Of a DNA stretch of 64,000 bases, positions 10,431-19,345 are shown piece by piece; positions within the stretch are counted from its first letter, which is position 1; every line of letters begins with the position of its first letter. The notes under the pieces are model-generated. The model did no database searches and was not told the origin of the DNA. It worked only from the letters and a program-made list of their open reading frames with translations. Location: assembly GCA_963402885.1 (NCBI GenBank), contig OY727102.1, positions 10,292,001-10,356,000 on the forward strand. The letters run 5' to 3'. Source of the DNA: Antedon bifida. Its lineage: Eukaryota; Echinodermata; Crinoidea; Comatulida; Antedonidae. The position numbers and the translations under genes were made by a program.

Positions 10431-11100
10431 CATCCATCTTGTGTAGAGAGTTCTCTTTGTCAGATCCAATATGGTTGCAAGTTTTCAATTTTTGGATTAG
10501 TATTGGGCCAACCCTTTTCAATGTAGTAAAGAACTCGAGAAAGTGTTGGATCTTTAACCGTCCAACCTTTAATATCTGCTGTGGAAACTGGAGATTGGTT
10601 CATTGGCTCCATCAATAGAACAGTTTCGGCAGGTTGTGGAATTGATTCTGATTTTCCTGGCAATGGTAATCTGCTTAAGGCATCCGCATTGGCATGGGAC
10701 TTTGTCAGTTTGAATCTTAATGTATATTTGTATGTACCTAATTTCAGTGCCCAACATTGGATTCTAGCTGATGCTTGGCTAGGCACAAGTCTGTCCTCAT
10801 TAATAAGACCCAGCAATGGCTTATGGTCTGTTACCAATGTGAAATGTCTACCATAAATGTAAGACTGAAATCGGGTTACTCCGAAAATGCATGCTAAACC
10901 TTCTTTCTCAATTTGCGAATACTTTTTTTCCGCTTCTGCAAGTGTTCTAGATGCAAATGCGATTGGTCTTTCTGTACCGTCACTTTGTCGATGTGCTAAC
11001 ACAGCCCCAATTCTATATTGAGATGCATCACACGATAATATTATTTCCTTTTTTGGATCATAATGTGCAAGTACTCTGCAGGAAAGTAGCAATTCCTTTG
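10431..11100 (-). pseudogene. Gypsy RNase H domain and connection
   Basis: One long frame (10460-11092) encodes CDASQYRIGAVLAH, RPIAFASRTL, YSQIEKEGLA, FTLVTDHKPLLGL and SHANADALSRLP, the standard Ty3/Gypsy RNase H motifs with catalytic Asp and Glu visible. It ends at a TGA or shift before the integrase zinc domain (QREL...). Confidence 0.85.
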
Positions 11101-12000
11101 ATTTATCAAAAGTAGATTGTTCTAAATTTGTCCAGTTCCAAGCTTTATCCTTACGAAGTAAGGCATATAACAGAGCAATTAAGTGTGTTGGATAAGTTTG
11201 GTAAAAACTTCATAATAAGATAATAATCCCAAATAAGCTCTCAGTTCTGTCAAGTTTTGAGATGCTGGAGCATCTTTAATTGCTCTCACTTTGGCGTTTG
11301 TGGGATGCAATCCCTCTTTGTCGATCAGGTGTCCCAAATAACCAACAGATTTAACCATTAAAACACACTTACTCTTTTTTAGACGAAGTCCAGCATCTGC
11401 CAGTCGCTTTAGGACGATTTCAAGAGTTTCGAAATGCTCAAAGTCATTTTTTCCTGTAATTAATATATCGTCCAGGTATACTGTAACACCTTTAATTCCT
11501 TGTAATAGTCCTTTCATGACACGCTGGAAAATCGCTGGTGCTGAAGAGACTCCAAACGGCAACCGTGTATATTGTAAAGTCCCTTTTGAGTGTTGATTAC
11601 AACATATTTTTCGAGAATCTTTATCCAAGAGTAATTGTTGGTACGCTTGTGACATATGTCCAATTTAGTAAATTTTTCTTTGGGGCAAAGGATACTGATC
11701 AACTTTGACCGCTTTATTTACAGTAATTTTGTAGTCACCACAGATCCTAATGGTAGATTTATCTGCCTTAAGTACCGGAACTATTGGTGCAGCCCAGTCT
11801 GAAAACTGTATAGGTTCAATAATGCCTTCTCGTTGTAAGCGATCAAGTTCGTCATCTACTTTCTGTCGCAAAGCATACGGAACATTTCTGGCTTTGCAAA
11901 ATGTTGTCATTGTCTCTTTATCAACATACATTTTTGCTTCAGTACCCTTAAGGGTACCTAGTTCATCTTTAAATATTTCTTGGTATTTACCAAGCAGTGA
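11101..12000 (-). pseudogene. Gypsy reverse transcriptase
   Basis: The N-terminal part includes VDDELDRLQREGIIEPI, SDWAAPIVPV and DYKITVNKAVK. A frameshift near 11665-11700 precedes FTKLDMSQAYQQLLLD, LPFGVSSAPAIFQRVM, the catalytic YLDD (11467-11478), and KCVLMVKSVGYLGHLID. A further stop lies at about 11180. The motif order is complete but not in one frame. Confidence 0.88.
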
Positions 12001-12039
12001 ACTTAAATCTAATTGGTTTATTACCTTGATTTGTTGCCA

Positions 12040-12270
12040 GTCCAACTTTATAAACTGAAGCCAGTCTCGACCAATTAGGGTAGGTCCATCTGTTCGCACA
12101 ATCGTTAACGGTAATATTGTAGTAGTACTCTGGTATGTAACTTCAGCATTAATTTTACCCAAAACATCCATTATTTGTCCAGTGTACGTACGTAGCTTAA
12201 CTTATAATTGCCTAAATTTCGTCTGCGACATTATTGATACCGAGGCTCCTGTGTCAATTTCCATTTCATA
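12040..12270 (-). pseudogene. Gypsy aspartic protease
   Basis: The active-site triad DTG is at 12247-12255 within MEIDTGASVSIMS. An in-frame TAA follows at 12202-12204, after FRQL. The later part keeps LPLTIVRTDGPTLIGRDWL, the C-terminal protease signature leading into the RT linker. The frame overlaps the end of gag, suggesting a frameshift-type gag-pol arrangement. Confidence 0.75.
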
Positions 12271-13784
12271 GGTGGAGGACTAGACGTGGTCTTTATTCCA
12301 AATAATTCTTCATACATTTCTGTAGCTATGTTGCTTGGTTCATCGCTTGGCTCATCTGCCACAACATTTTTAACTGTTTGGGGCTTCCCCTTCTTTTTGC
12401 TAAGACAAACAGATTGAATGTGTCCTACCTTGTTACAATAATGGCAAGTTGTTTGCTTAAAATAACATTTGTCTGGCAAATGGTTATTCTTTCCACAGCG
12501 AAAACATGGTTTCGACTTCTTATTTGTATTTGATGTAAATTTTGACTTCTTTTTGTAAGCAATTTTGTTTACATTTTCAACTGCAGCTGCAGAGGTTGGC
12601 TGTGCCAGATCTTTTACATTTCTTGTTGCAGTTTCGATGCTAGTTGCAATTTCAACAGCTTTTTCCAGTGTCAGTGCTTTTTTTGCCAAAAGACCAAATT
12701 CCGTGATTACGGACGCCAAAAACTAGACGATCTCGTAACATTGTATTGAGCGAGCTGGCTCCAAAGTTACAGAATTCTGCCATCGATCGAAGCGATGCCA
12801 TAAATTCAGGCACTGTTTCATTATCATGTCGAAAGCGTGAGTTGAATTTGTATCGCTGTACAATTTCACTAGGCACTGGACTGTGATGCCCATTCATAGC
12901 TGTTACCAGCTCATCGAATGTTTTATCCTTGGGTTTTTCTGGTGTAACCAAATTTCGTAAAAGCTTATAAGATGATGGGCCAATAACTGTTAACAGTGTT
13001 GCTTGTTTCTTCTCCTCTGTAGTAATTTCTTTTGCCTTGAAATACAAGTTACTTACTTACTTATTTGTTTTCATAGCTATCCCCAATATTGGGGACATTT
13101 CGCCGTCATTGACATTATGTTGACATAGCACAACTTTTCTTAATTTTATGAGAGACGTTAAATTTGATGAGAAGGTCATGGAACACTAATTAATTTTAAA
13201 AACAACTAAAAACCAGGGACCTGTAACCCTGACGGGTACTCTCCCTCCGGGTCAAAGGGATCCCGAAACTCATCGGTGGGCAGGGGCGCTCATCTCCCTG
13301 TTCAGGACTATTCCTGATGATTACCCAACCTATTTACATTTAAAATTAAAATTAAACATCAAGACAAAACTTAATCAACTTAATGACTACTGGACATAGT
13401 AGTTATTGTCTTCTATAAAAGATGCTGGAAGTACTTCCTTATATAGTCTTCTCGGTCTAGTTGACTAGCGTTTATAGTTCTCTGAAGTATACTTGGGCTC
13501 GGTCTTCCTATCAATTTACTTTTTTGGTCATAAAATGTAAGAACTTCGCGGGGATCATAGTTCTGTCTCCGAATACAGTGTGAAATCCAGTTAGATTGCT
13601 GTTGTTGGTAGAATATCGTGTTGGTTATTGCGTAGAGCCTCTGGTTATTGACAACGTACCGCCAATCAGTTTCCTGTTGTTCTTCTTCTTCCTCAGACTC
13701 TAGTCTAAAGTCTAAACGCTCAACAAACTGTGACCAATCTTCCCTTCCTTCAATAAATTCTTCAATTTTGCTAATAAGGGCCAT
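12231..13784 (-). pseudogene. Gypsy gag with two CCHC zinc knuckles, interrupted
   Basis: Starts at ATG 13784-13782, with ISKIEEF and WSQFVERLD as in mag/SURL-like Gypsy gags. It is broken after 13712 by the nested LINE and resumes at 13049 with YFKAKEITTEEKKQATLLTV, IGPSSYKLLRNL and FDELV. A shift near 12690 precedes LLAKKALTLEKAVEIA and two knuckles, CFRCGKNNHLPDKC and CHYCNKVGHIQSVC. Gag stops at about 12231, overlapping protease. Confidence 0.85.
13050..13707 (-). mobile_element. 5'-truncated LINE nested in gag
   Basis: The 658-bp insert is flanked by AAGT (13046-13049 and 13708-13711). On the minus strand it encodes the tail WISHCIRRQNYDPREVLTFY, then KSKLIGRPSPSILQRT, resembling the extreme C-terminus of some non-LTR reverse transcriptases, with a stop near 13413. 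The 3' UTR has the perfect palindrome CCCCAATATTGGGG (about 13081-13094) and ends in repeated AAGT units instead of poly(A). Confidence 0.7.
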
Positions 13785-13795
13785 TCTCGTCGCCA
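13778..13795 (-). other. Primer-binding site of the Gypsy element
   Basis: Six nucleotides from the 5' LTR, the minus strand reads TGGCGACGAGAATGGCCC. It starts with TGG, complementary to a tRNA 3' CCA end. The tRNA is not identified. The gag ATG lies within this stretch. Confidence 0.65.
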
Positions 13796-13801
13796 CTGTA
13801 G

Positions 13802-14111
13802 TGTAATGTACCGATTTACAATACAAATAAGTTAGAGAGAGACAAGTTCTGTTATAGTTGAAAGCTAGCACTGAAGTGTTTATTCTTTATTCTACATTTA
13901 CTATATATTATAATAACAATATCGGTAATGGGTAATTAATCTGTCAAGGTTGAATGTTTAGTGGTCTAAGCAGAGGGTCTACTTTAGCCATTAGTGACCA
14001 TTAAGTAGCCAGGGTTATATAGAAGTGGGTTAACATAATATATATGGTAACAGGTGAAGGAAGTTTAAATAATTGGTAGCAAGTAATATTAATCAAGTTC
14101 AATACATTACA
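13802..14111 (-). repeat. 5' LTR of the Gypsy element
   Basis: Matches 8624-8931 apart from about five substitutions and two small indels. It is directly followed by the CTTTT target copy and the rest of the copy B intron. Confidence 0.92.
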
Positions 14112-14132
14112 CTTTTCATTTAATCTTAACAG

Positions 14133-14323
14133 TAAAGTTAATCCTTCTGATTGCGTGGAGATGGATTGTGATGCATTTAAGAAAGCAATGATCAGAGATG
14201 AAGATGGTGGAATTCTAGGAGGATCACGGCCTGGTTATGTTATTCCTGATTCTCCATACGAGTGGGATAGAGATCCGAGACGTGGACTTAAAATTCCTTA
14301 TGATGAAAAATGTCCACATAAAG
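14133..14323 (+). pseudogene. Copy B exon 5, internally shortened but open
   Basis: Acceptor CTTAACAG ends at 14132 and the donor GTTGG is at 14324. It encodes KVNPSDCVEMDCDAFKKAMI, SRPGYVIPDSPYEWDRDPRR, GLKIPYDEKCPHKG. About 45 nt encoding YRIPNMMVTDINGS in copy A are missing between GL and KIPYDE, so the frame stays open. The uninterrupted GTTAATCC site shows where the copy A TTAA element went in. Confidence 0.75.
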
Positions 14324-14536
14324 GTTGGTTGTCTGCTTTAATGTTGAATTTTAGCTTTTGTAAACTGTGATTCTTCCCTAAATCTTTCCTCCTATTAAAG
14401 TTGCACTCTTGAAACAAGACCAGTCCATTCACCGAGACTGGGCACGCAATTTTATTGTGGCATCCCTTTTTTAAGGAGTAGGAGAATCACTGTGTTGTAG
14501 CTGTGATCTTTTATATAATCTGCTCTTTTCATTAAG

Positions 14537-15985
14537 GTATCATTGGTACAGAAGACTGCATATGGCATGAATCTTGGCAGGCTTTTGAATGCTATGACTA
14601 TGATATACGCTATGTTGATTATTGAAAGTCTTGATCCTGACACAGAATTACGACGTCTTCACCAATCGTCATTGGGCCTAACGGTTATGTTGATTTGATC
14701 AATGGACCACAAGATCACGGCTGGTGTCATGGGTACACATGTCAAGAGCGCATCAGCACATTTATGTCTATCGTTGCAATTGGAGAGACTTATGAGATGT
14801 ATATGAGAGTTCAACGAATCCTCAAACGTTATGACTTCATTTCCTGAACACAGCTCCAGATCAGAAAATAGTTGTCGGCATCTGGTATGCCAATCCTCAA
14901 CGCTTAGATGTGTACCATCAAGGTCACTATGTCATGTCAAATAACGGGCAGCTGGATGGAGATATGTTCATATACAATACAATACAATACAAATCTTTCT
15001 TTATTCTGGAATAGCTCTTTCAATACACTGGTCTCCCAAGAGGTCCAGATTTGGAAAAAAAATACAAGAAAAATAAAAGTAAAAGCTATATTAAAACTAT
15101 GTACAATAGAAGTTATACAAGATGTTTAAATTCAACTTAATTCAACATAATTTTTACGGATATGTACAGGAAGATTATTCCATAAGGTTGATGCTCTATA
15201 ATTAAACATTCTCTTTCCATAAATATTTTTCCATGCTGGAACATTTAGAGTTTTTGTTGATTGACTTCTTGTATTTTTTGTGTGAAAAGTGTCCATAAAT
15301 TTGAATAGATTTGTTAAATAAGATGGTGCTAAACCCTGTAGGCATTTAAACAGCATAATTAATAAATCATTTTCCCATCTGTCATGGACACTCTTCCATT
15401 TTAGTGAGGACATCAATTCTGTTATAGGGGTGTACATATCAGCATAAAGAATGATTCTAGCTACTCTATTTTGAAGTACTTGAAGACGATTAACAAGTTC
15501 TAAGTTACAATTTGACCAAACATTACTACAGTAATCAAAACAAGGTAATACTATTGCATTAGCAAGTAGTCTTATAAAGCAAAATTTGGAATATAATATC
15601 TTAATCTACGAATAATACCGATACGTTGTGATACTCTAGAAGCTACTTGTTCAACATGCTGTTTCCATGACATAAGTGAATCAAATGTAAGTCCAAGATA
15701 TTTAAAATTGTCAACTCTTTCGACATCATTGCCATTAATAGAAATATGGGTTCCAGAAGATCCAAACGATCAGTTCATGCCAACTCCTGACTCCAGCATT
15801 TATGGCGAGAACTATTTTGATCGCGATTGGCAGACTCTTTGGATACTTATACGTGGTAGTGACCCAATTGACATCATCACTACACCGGTTATAATGGTTG
15901 ACTTTGGTGTGGCTCCTGTTGATGTTGATGACTTCTATGAAGAAGATCTTGTTAACAATCTTGCCAGTTTGGTATATATAATACA
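14537..15985 (+). pseudogene. Copy B exon 6, interrupted by a LINE
   Basis: Begins GIIGTEDCIWHESWQAFECY, intact where copy A has TGA. An extra base near 14600 shifts the frame (TGA soon after), and the DLINGPQDHGWCHGYTCQ region lies in another frame. TNPQTL-TGA (14832-14834) is shared with copy A. After the LINE (14974-15743), the frame QFMPTPDSSIYGENYFDRDW and IRGSDPIDIITTPVIMVDFG is intact, unlike copy A. Donor GTAAG is at 15986. Confidence 0.8.
14974..15743 (-). mobile_element. 5'-truncated LINE in copy B exon 6
   Basis: The 770-bp insert is bounded by ATAT (14970-14973 and 15744-15747). Copy A shows the empty site. Minus-strand reading gives the C-terminal part of a non-LTR reverse transcriptase: NFKYLGLTFDSLMSWKQHVE, NRLQVLQNRVARIILYAD, CLQGLAPSYLTNLF and NYRASTLWNNLPVHIRKN, with a frame break near 15600. 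It ends in TTTGTATTGTATTGTATTG, a 5-nt microsatellite tail. Confidence 0.88.
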
Positions 15986-16140
15986 GTAAGTAAATAGCTT
16001 TCTTTAACCATATTAAAGTATCACATAATCTATCCAGATTTCTTCTTTTTTCAGTTTCATATGTTTAGAAATAAGTTGAATTTTATTTAATTACCTATTC
16101 TTTTAATATCTAAACAATAATTAATATTTTTTCCTTACAG

Positions 16141-16337
16141 GCAATTCAACCCTTGAACATGATGAGTTAGTTAACCTTCAAGCAGAAATTGTTAATGCAG
16201 CACAAACCGGTACTTTGTACGAGAGTCTTGAAGTTGAGGTTATTAGCAATGACCGATCCTTCTCCCCCAGCTGAAGACCCAACAAGGGGTGTGAGAGCAA
16301 CAAATACAACAGGAGGTCCAAGTACAGGCAATGAAAC
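16141..16337 (+). pseudogene. Copy B exon 7
   Basis: Acceptor TTCCTTACAG ends at 16140 and donor GTAAGT follows 16337. It encodes NSTLEHDELVNLQAEIVNAA, then in a shifted frame AMTDPSPPAEDPTRGVRATN and TTGGPSTGNET, joining exon 8 as ET-YSEK. The shift near 16243 is shared with copy A. Confidence 0.7.
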
Positions 16338-16513
16338 GTAAGTCACATTTTAAGAAGTAATGAGTTGAAGTAGAGTTTTCTGTAGAGTTACTGTAGTGCA
16401 TGGCTTGTATCGTCTTGTCCAAAGTCTTAAATTGTATTCTCATGTGTGCCGTGCAACAAACATAACCATAATGCCTATATCATTACAAACCAACATAACT
16501 AATTGGTTCACAG

Positions 16514-16669
16514 GTATTCTGAGAAGCAAGCTGAAGAAGAGGCATCTAGTGACCAAGGAGTAGAAATCATCTATCAATTCCAAAGCACAATGAGTATACG
16601 TTTACGGCTGATGCTATGGAGAACCATCCATTTGAGGTTCAGCCTTGCATCTCTATATTGGATACCAGT
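16514..16669 (+). pseudogene. Copy B exon 8
   Basis: Acceptor TTCACAG ends at 16513. It encodes YSEKQAEEEASSDQGVEIIY, then in another frame FTADAMENHPFEVQPCISIL and DTS before the GTAGGT donor. It keeps the 14 nt missing from copy A. Confidence 0.65.
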
Positions 16670-16800
16670 GTAGGTTTTAACACAATTCTTTCTAAACTCC
16701 AATATACTGTAGGCTATCAAGCTTTGGTAATACACCATAGGTTTGATACAAATATTCTACGAAAAAAAGGAATTATTCAATGATTTTTTGATTTTTTCAG

Positions 16801-17148
16801 GCTGAAATTGTGCAAAATCTGGGACATTCTTCACATCCATGGAAAATGCCCAGGAGTATCTGATGCAGAGCTCGTCAGCAACAACACTGTAGATATAATC
16901 CATGGCTGGGCCAACTTCACTGATCTTGCCATTAATCTGTCGGGAAGTGGTTACTTCTTTGAATTCAGCATTGTTTATTCCAACTCATCCACGCTAGAAG
17001 GTATCAACTCAACAGAGTTTTCTGTCATTGAGGGTGTTTTCCACATATCAATCGCAGATCAACAGTAAAAGTTTTGGAGAAATTTAATGTTCAGTTTAAT
17101 CTAATTGAAGATTTTACAACGGATATTGCAGAACATCTGGATTCCAAG
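16801..17148 (+). pseudogene. Copy B exon 9
   Basis: Acceptor TTTTTTCAG ends at 16800. Frames: AEIVQNLGHSSHPWKM; then VSDAELVSNNTVDIIHGWAN, LSGSGYFFEFSIVYSN and FSVIEGVFHISIADQQ with TAA at 17066; then EKFNVQFNLIEDFTTDIAEH-like sequence. The same frame breaks as copy A are seen. Downstream intron homology with copy A continues to about 17445. Confidence 0.7.
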
Positions 17149-17764
17149 GTTGGTGATTTTTTAATTAATTATAAGTCATTTTCAAATTGTCAATGCAGTT
17201 CTCTCTCTAATTAACCATCCATCTTCTATTTAATACTGCATTATAATTAAAAAATCACCATCAATTGTAGACTAGTGACGTATTCAATCTAAGAGCAACT
17301 TCTTTTTGAAGACTACAGTCAATTTCAAATTTTCAATGCAGGTCTCCCTCTATTTAACCCACTACCTTCTATTAATACTTCCCCTACCCCAATTTTAAAA
17401 GCATCTTCAATTGTAGACTATCGTATCCACTCTAAGAGCAACTTATGTTGAAGACTAGCCAAAAGTACCTACAAGTCACTCCCATAAAAATCCAATTACA
17501 GACTACTTTCAAATTTGATTTCATCGGCTGTATAAATCACCTCAAATTAAAGACAACCTCCAGAACAATTGGATAAATATTGGTCAAACATTGGTCAAAC
17601 AAGGATAAATATAATATTCTAGGCTTTTCCTTAGGCTTTTTGTCTGGCACTTACTTGTTTTGGGTTCAGGCAGTCTTTAATTTCAGTATTTTGCAACTTA
17701 ATAACAAGTTGTGTTAAAACACTTCTATAAGGGAACATATTAAGTGGATTGTTTTTAATAACAG

Positions 17765-17889
17765 ATAATGATCACAAATCACAGGAGATCAGGCAAAGTG
17801 CTAGATATGCACAAGCATGTGATGCGGTTTATGCCCAAAATAAAAAGCAGGCAGCAGAGACTTCGAGGCCACAAGAACAGCCAATATAG
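17765..17889 (+). CDS. Candidate phase-1 exon with stop, unknown protein
   Basis: Acceptor AATAACAG ends at 17764. Read in phase 1 it is open for 41 codons (DNDHKSQEIRQSARYAQACD, then AVYAQNKKQAAETSRP) and ends TAG at 17887-17889. Small, hydrophilic, alanine/glutamine rich. The product is unknown. It may be an alternative last exon of the short-exon gene that follows, or chance. Confidence 0.3.
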
Positions 17890-18171
17890 CCAAGGACATA
17901 TCAACCTTGAAGAATTATAATGCAATTGCTGTAGTTGCGGGTAAAAACGTTTTAAACACGGCACATCTTTTTAAAAAAAAAATAGGCATTGTTGCTGGTA
18001 CAATGCAAACTTCACTCTCACAAAGCATAAACACCTTAAAAACCAGAATCTCGCCAAAACCTAGATTATCTCAAAATATTTCCTGCCCTTTATATAGTCC
18101 GTACAGCTTATTACCCACACAGTACATATCTTTTACTAACCTGTTCTGCCAGTAGGTAATTGAAAAATCAG

Positions 18172-18210
18172 CAAATTTTGTCAAATTAACAAGTGGCAAC
18201 ACTTGTACAG
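18172..18210 (+). CDS. Candidate short exon 1 (39 nt, phase 1-1)
   Basis: Acceptor AAAATCAG ends at 18171 and donor GTAAGAAG starts at 18211. Phase 1 reads NFVKLTSGNTCT, ending in a split glycine codon. No homology recognised. The neighbour at 18272-18315 (GAGATAACC..., 44 nt, GTAAGC donor) looks similar but has stops in phase 1. Confidence 0.35.
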
Positions 18211-18556
18211 GTAAGAAGAATAAGAAAACTTAATTTTTTTTAATTAATTATTTTATTGTGTTTTTCTATAGGAGATAACCCAGAAGCCTAGAAGTAGAAA
18301 TGAATACTTTTACAGGTAAGCTTTAATATAGTTTATAAACAAAGTATGTAAAATGAGAAAACTTTTTTGCTAATAGAAGAGACAATTCCAGAGTGCCATA
18401 AAATCAAGACCATATATTTGTTGGTTCTAAACATGGAAAAAAATTGTATGGTAGATCTTAAGTTCTTCAATGCAATCAGTGCAATCAAAGTACTTAATGT
18501 ACAGATAGATATTAGGAATATATTAAATTGTTAACTTTTCATTTATTATTGATCAG

Positions 18557-18592
18557 CAGATGAAACTTTTAAAGAAGAAGAAAACATCACAG
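18557..18592 (+). CDS. Candidate short exon 2 (36 nt, phase 1-1)
   Basis: Acceptor GATCAG ends at 18556, with a second AG three bases on (CAGCAG), and a GTAAGC donor at 18593. Phase 1 reads DETFKEEENIT, an acidic segment. The NAGNAG acceptor would allow a 33- or 36-nt form. Confidence 0.4.
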
Positions 18593-18854
18593 GTAAGCTT
18601 ATAAAACATTACTAATAAAAATCTATACCAGCTGGTACTGAGGTGAGGTGAAATTAAGATTGACTCTTTCTATGAAGTTCTTTTTTAGTGTTAAAATTAA
18701 TTAATCCATGTCCCATTTTCCATTCCAATCTGTCCCTGTGTCATAAGAAATGTTTAAGAGTTGTGCAACTGTAGATGCCGGAAATGGCACTTATCAGACA
18801 CAAATTAGATTTTCGTAAACATTACATTCTTAACATTTTATTGTTGTTTATCAG

Positions 18855-18902
18855 CAGATGATGCTGATAGTTATGGACAACTAGAAATTGCCACAACATC
18901 AG
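18855..18902 (+). CDS. Candidate short exon 3 (48 nt, phase 1-1)
   Basis: Acceptor TTTATCAG ends at 18854, again as a CAGCAG tandem, and GTAAGT follows 18902. Phase 1 reads DDADSYGQLEIATTS. It resembles short exon 2 at its start (CAGATGA), suggesting duplication. Confidence 0.4.
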
Positions 18903-19017
18903 GTAAGTCTACTACAATATTAGCAGCAAAACATTTGAAAACACAAATGTACAATGTATCAAGAACGAAAATGTATAAAATATTAATGTTATAAATTGTT
19001 TTTGTTTACTACTGTAG

Positions 19018-19050
19018 GAGATGACCTATACAACCATGACGATCTCACAG
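19018..19050 (+). CDS. Candidate short exon 4 (33 nt, phase 1-1)
   Basis: Acceptor TACTGTAG ends at 19017 and GTAAGTTT starts at 19051. Phase 1 reads DDLYNHDDLT. It is acidic like the preceding candidates. Confidence 0.4.
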
Positions 19051-19128
19051 GTAAGTTTATATTTAAAAAGGTTCGTTCTTCACATGCCAAAGAGCATTCA
19101 ATTGGTTAAAGAGCAGTGCATATATATG

Positions 19129-19331
19129 ATTAGACTGGGTTCCAGCCCGTAAATAGTAAAGATAAATAATTTGGCACATATGGTATGATAACCTACGTCA
19201 TTCTTATCGGATGTTTGCGGGCATGCAAATCGATTTCTTCACATATTTCCCCAGTGCGTAAATCTGAGTATTATATTATACGTAGAAAACGCCATATGTG
19301 CCAAAATTTACGGGCTGGAACCCAGTCTAAT
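19129..19331. mobile_element. 203-bp MITE with perfect 26-bp inverted ends
   Basis: Starts ATTAGACTGGGTTCCAGCCC and ends with its exact reverse complement. The inverted match resumes inside (TTTGGCACATATGG at the left, CCATATGTGCCAAA at the right). No coding capacity. Superfamily unknown. It lies in the long intron before the candidate terminal exon. Confidence 0.8.
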
Positions 19332-19345
19332 ATAGGATGGATGTC

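Larger units (their letters stand above)
8624..14111 (-). mobile_element. Ty3/Gypsy-type LTR retrotransposon (degenerate, complete ends)
   Basis: A 5.49-kb element in the intron between copy B exons 4 and 5. It is flanked by the 5-bp target duplication CTTTT (8619-8623 and 14112-14116); copy A shows the empty site with one CTTTT. The LTRs are 308 and 310 bp, TG...CA. Reading on the minus strand the order is gag with two zinc knuckles, protease, reverse transcriptase, RNase H and integrase, the Ty3/Gypsy order. Frameshifts and stops break gag, protease, RT and integrase. Two nested insertions (9661-9857 and 13050-13707) add about 855 bp. I count about five substitutions and two indels between LTRs, so the insertion seems fairly recent despite the damage. 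Confidence 0.92.
6973..17148 (+). pseudogene. Fibrocystin-L (PKHD1L1)-like gene fragment, copy B (whole locus)
   Basis: A second tandem copy of the same exon series as 585-4944, same strand. It is not two separate copies: sequence ending at 8623 and resuming at 14112 is contiguous in copy A, and the gap is an LTR retrotransposon. Lesions differ from copy A: a 19-nt loss in exon 1, a 336-bp loss in exon 2, a shortened exon 5, a +1 shift in exon 6 and a LINE in exon 6. Introns at 7131-7185, 7329-7821, about 8001-8315, 14324-14536, 15986-16140, 16338-16513 and 16670-16800 contain no other recognised feature. Not expected to make a full protein. Confidence 0.85.

Noticed and set aside
10581..10856. 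Frames on the + strand across the Gypsy pol region (also 11750-12058)
   Set aside because: They are antisense shadows of RNase H and RT on the minus strand.
6973..17148. Reading this as two more gene copies (three in total)
   Set aside because: Sequence at 8623 and 14112 is contiguous in copy A and separated only by an LTR element with target duplication, so it is one interrupted copy.
6840..17760. A shared spacer (GTTGTGTTAAAA...CTTCTATAA) at 6840 and 17705 as duplication end points
   Set aside because: The short matches are in a different order relative to TTTTGTCTGGCACTTA at the two sites, so exact duplication ends cannot be claimed.
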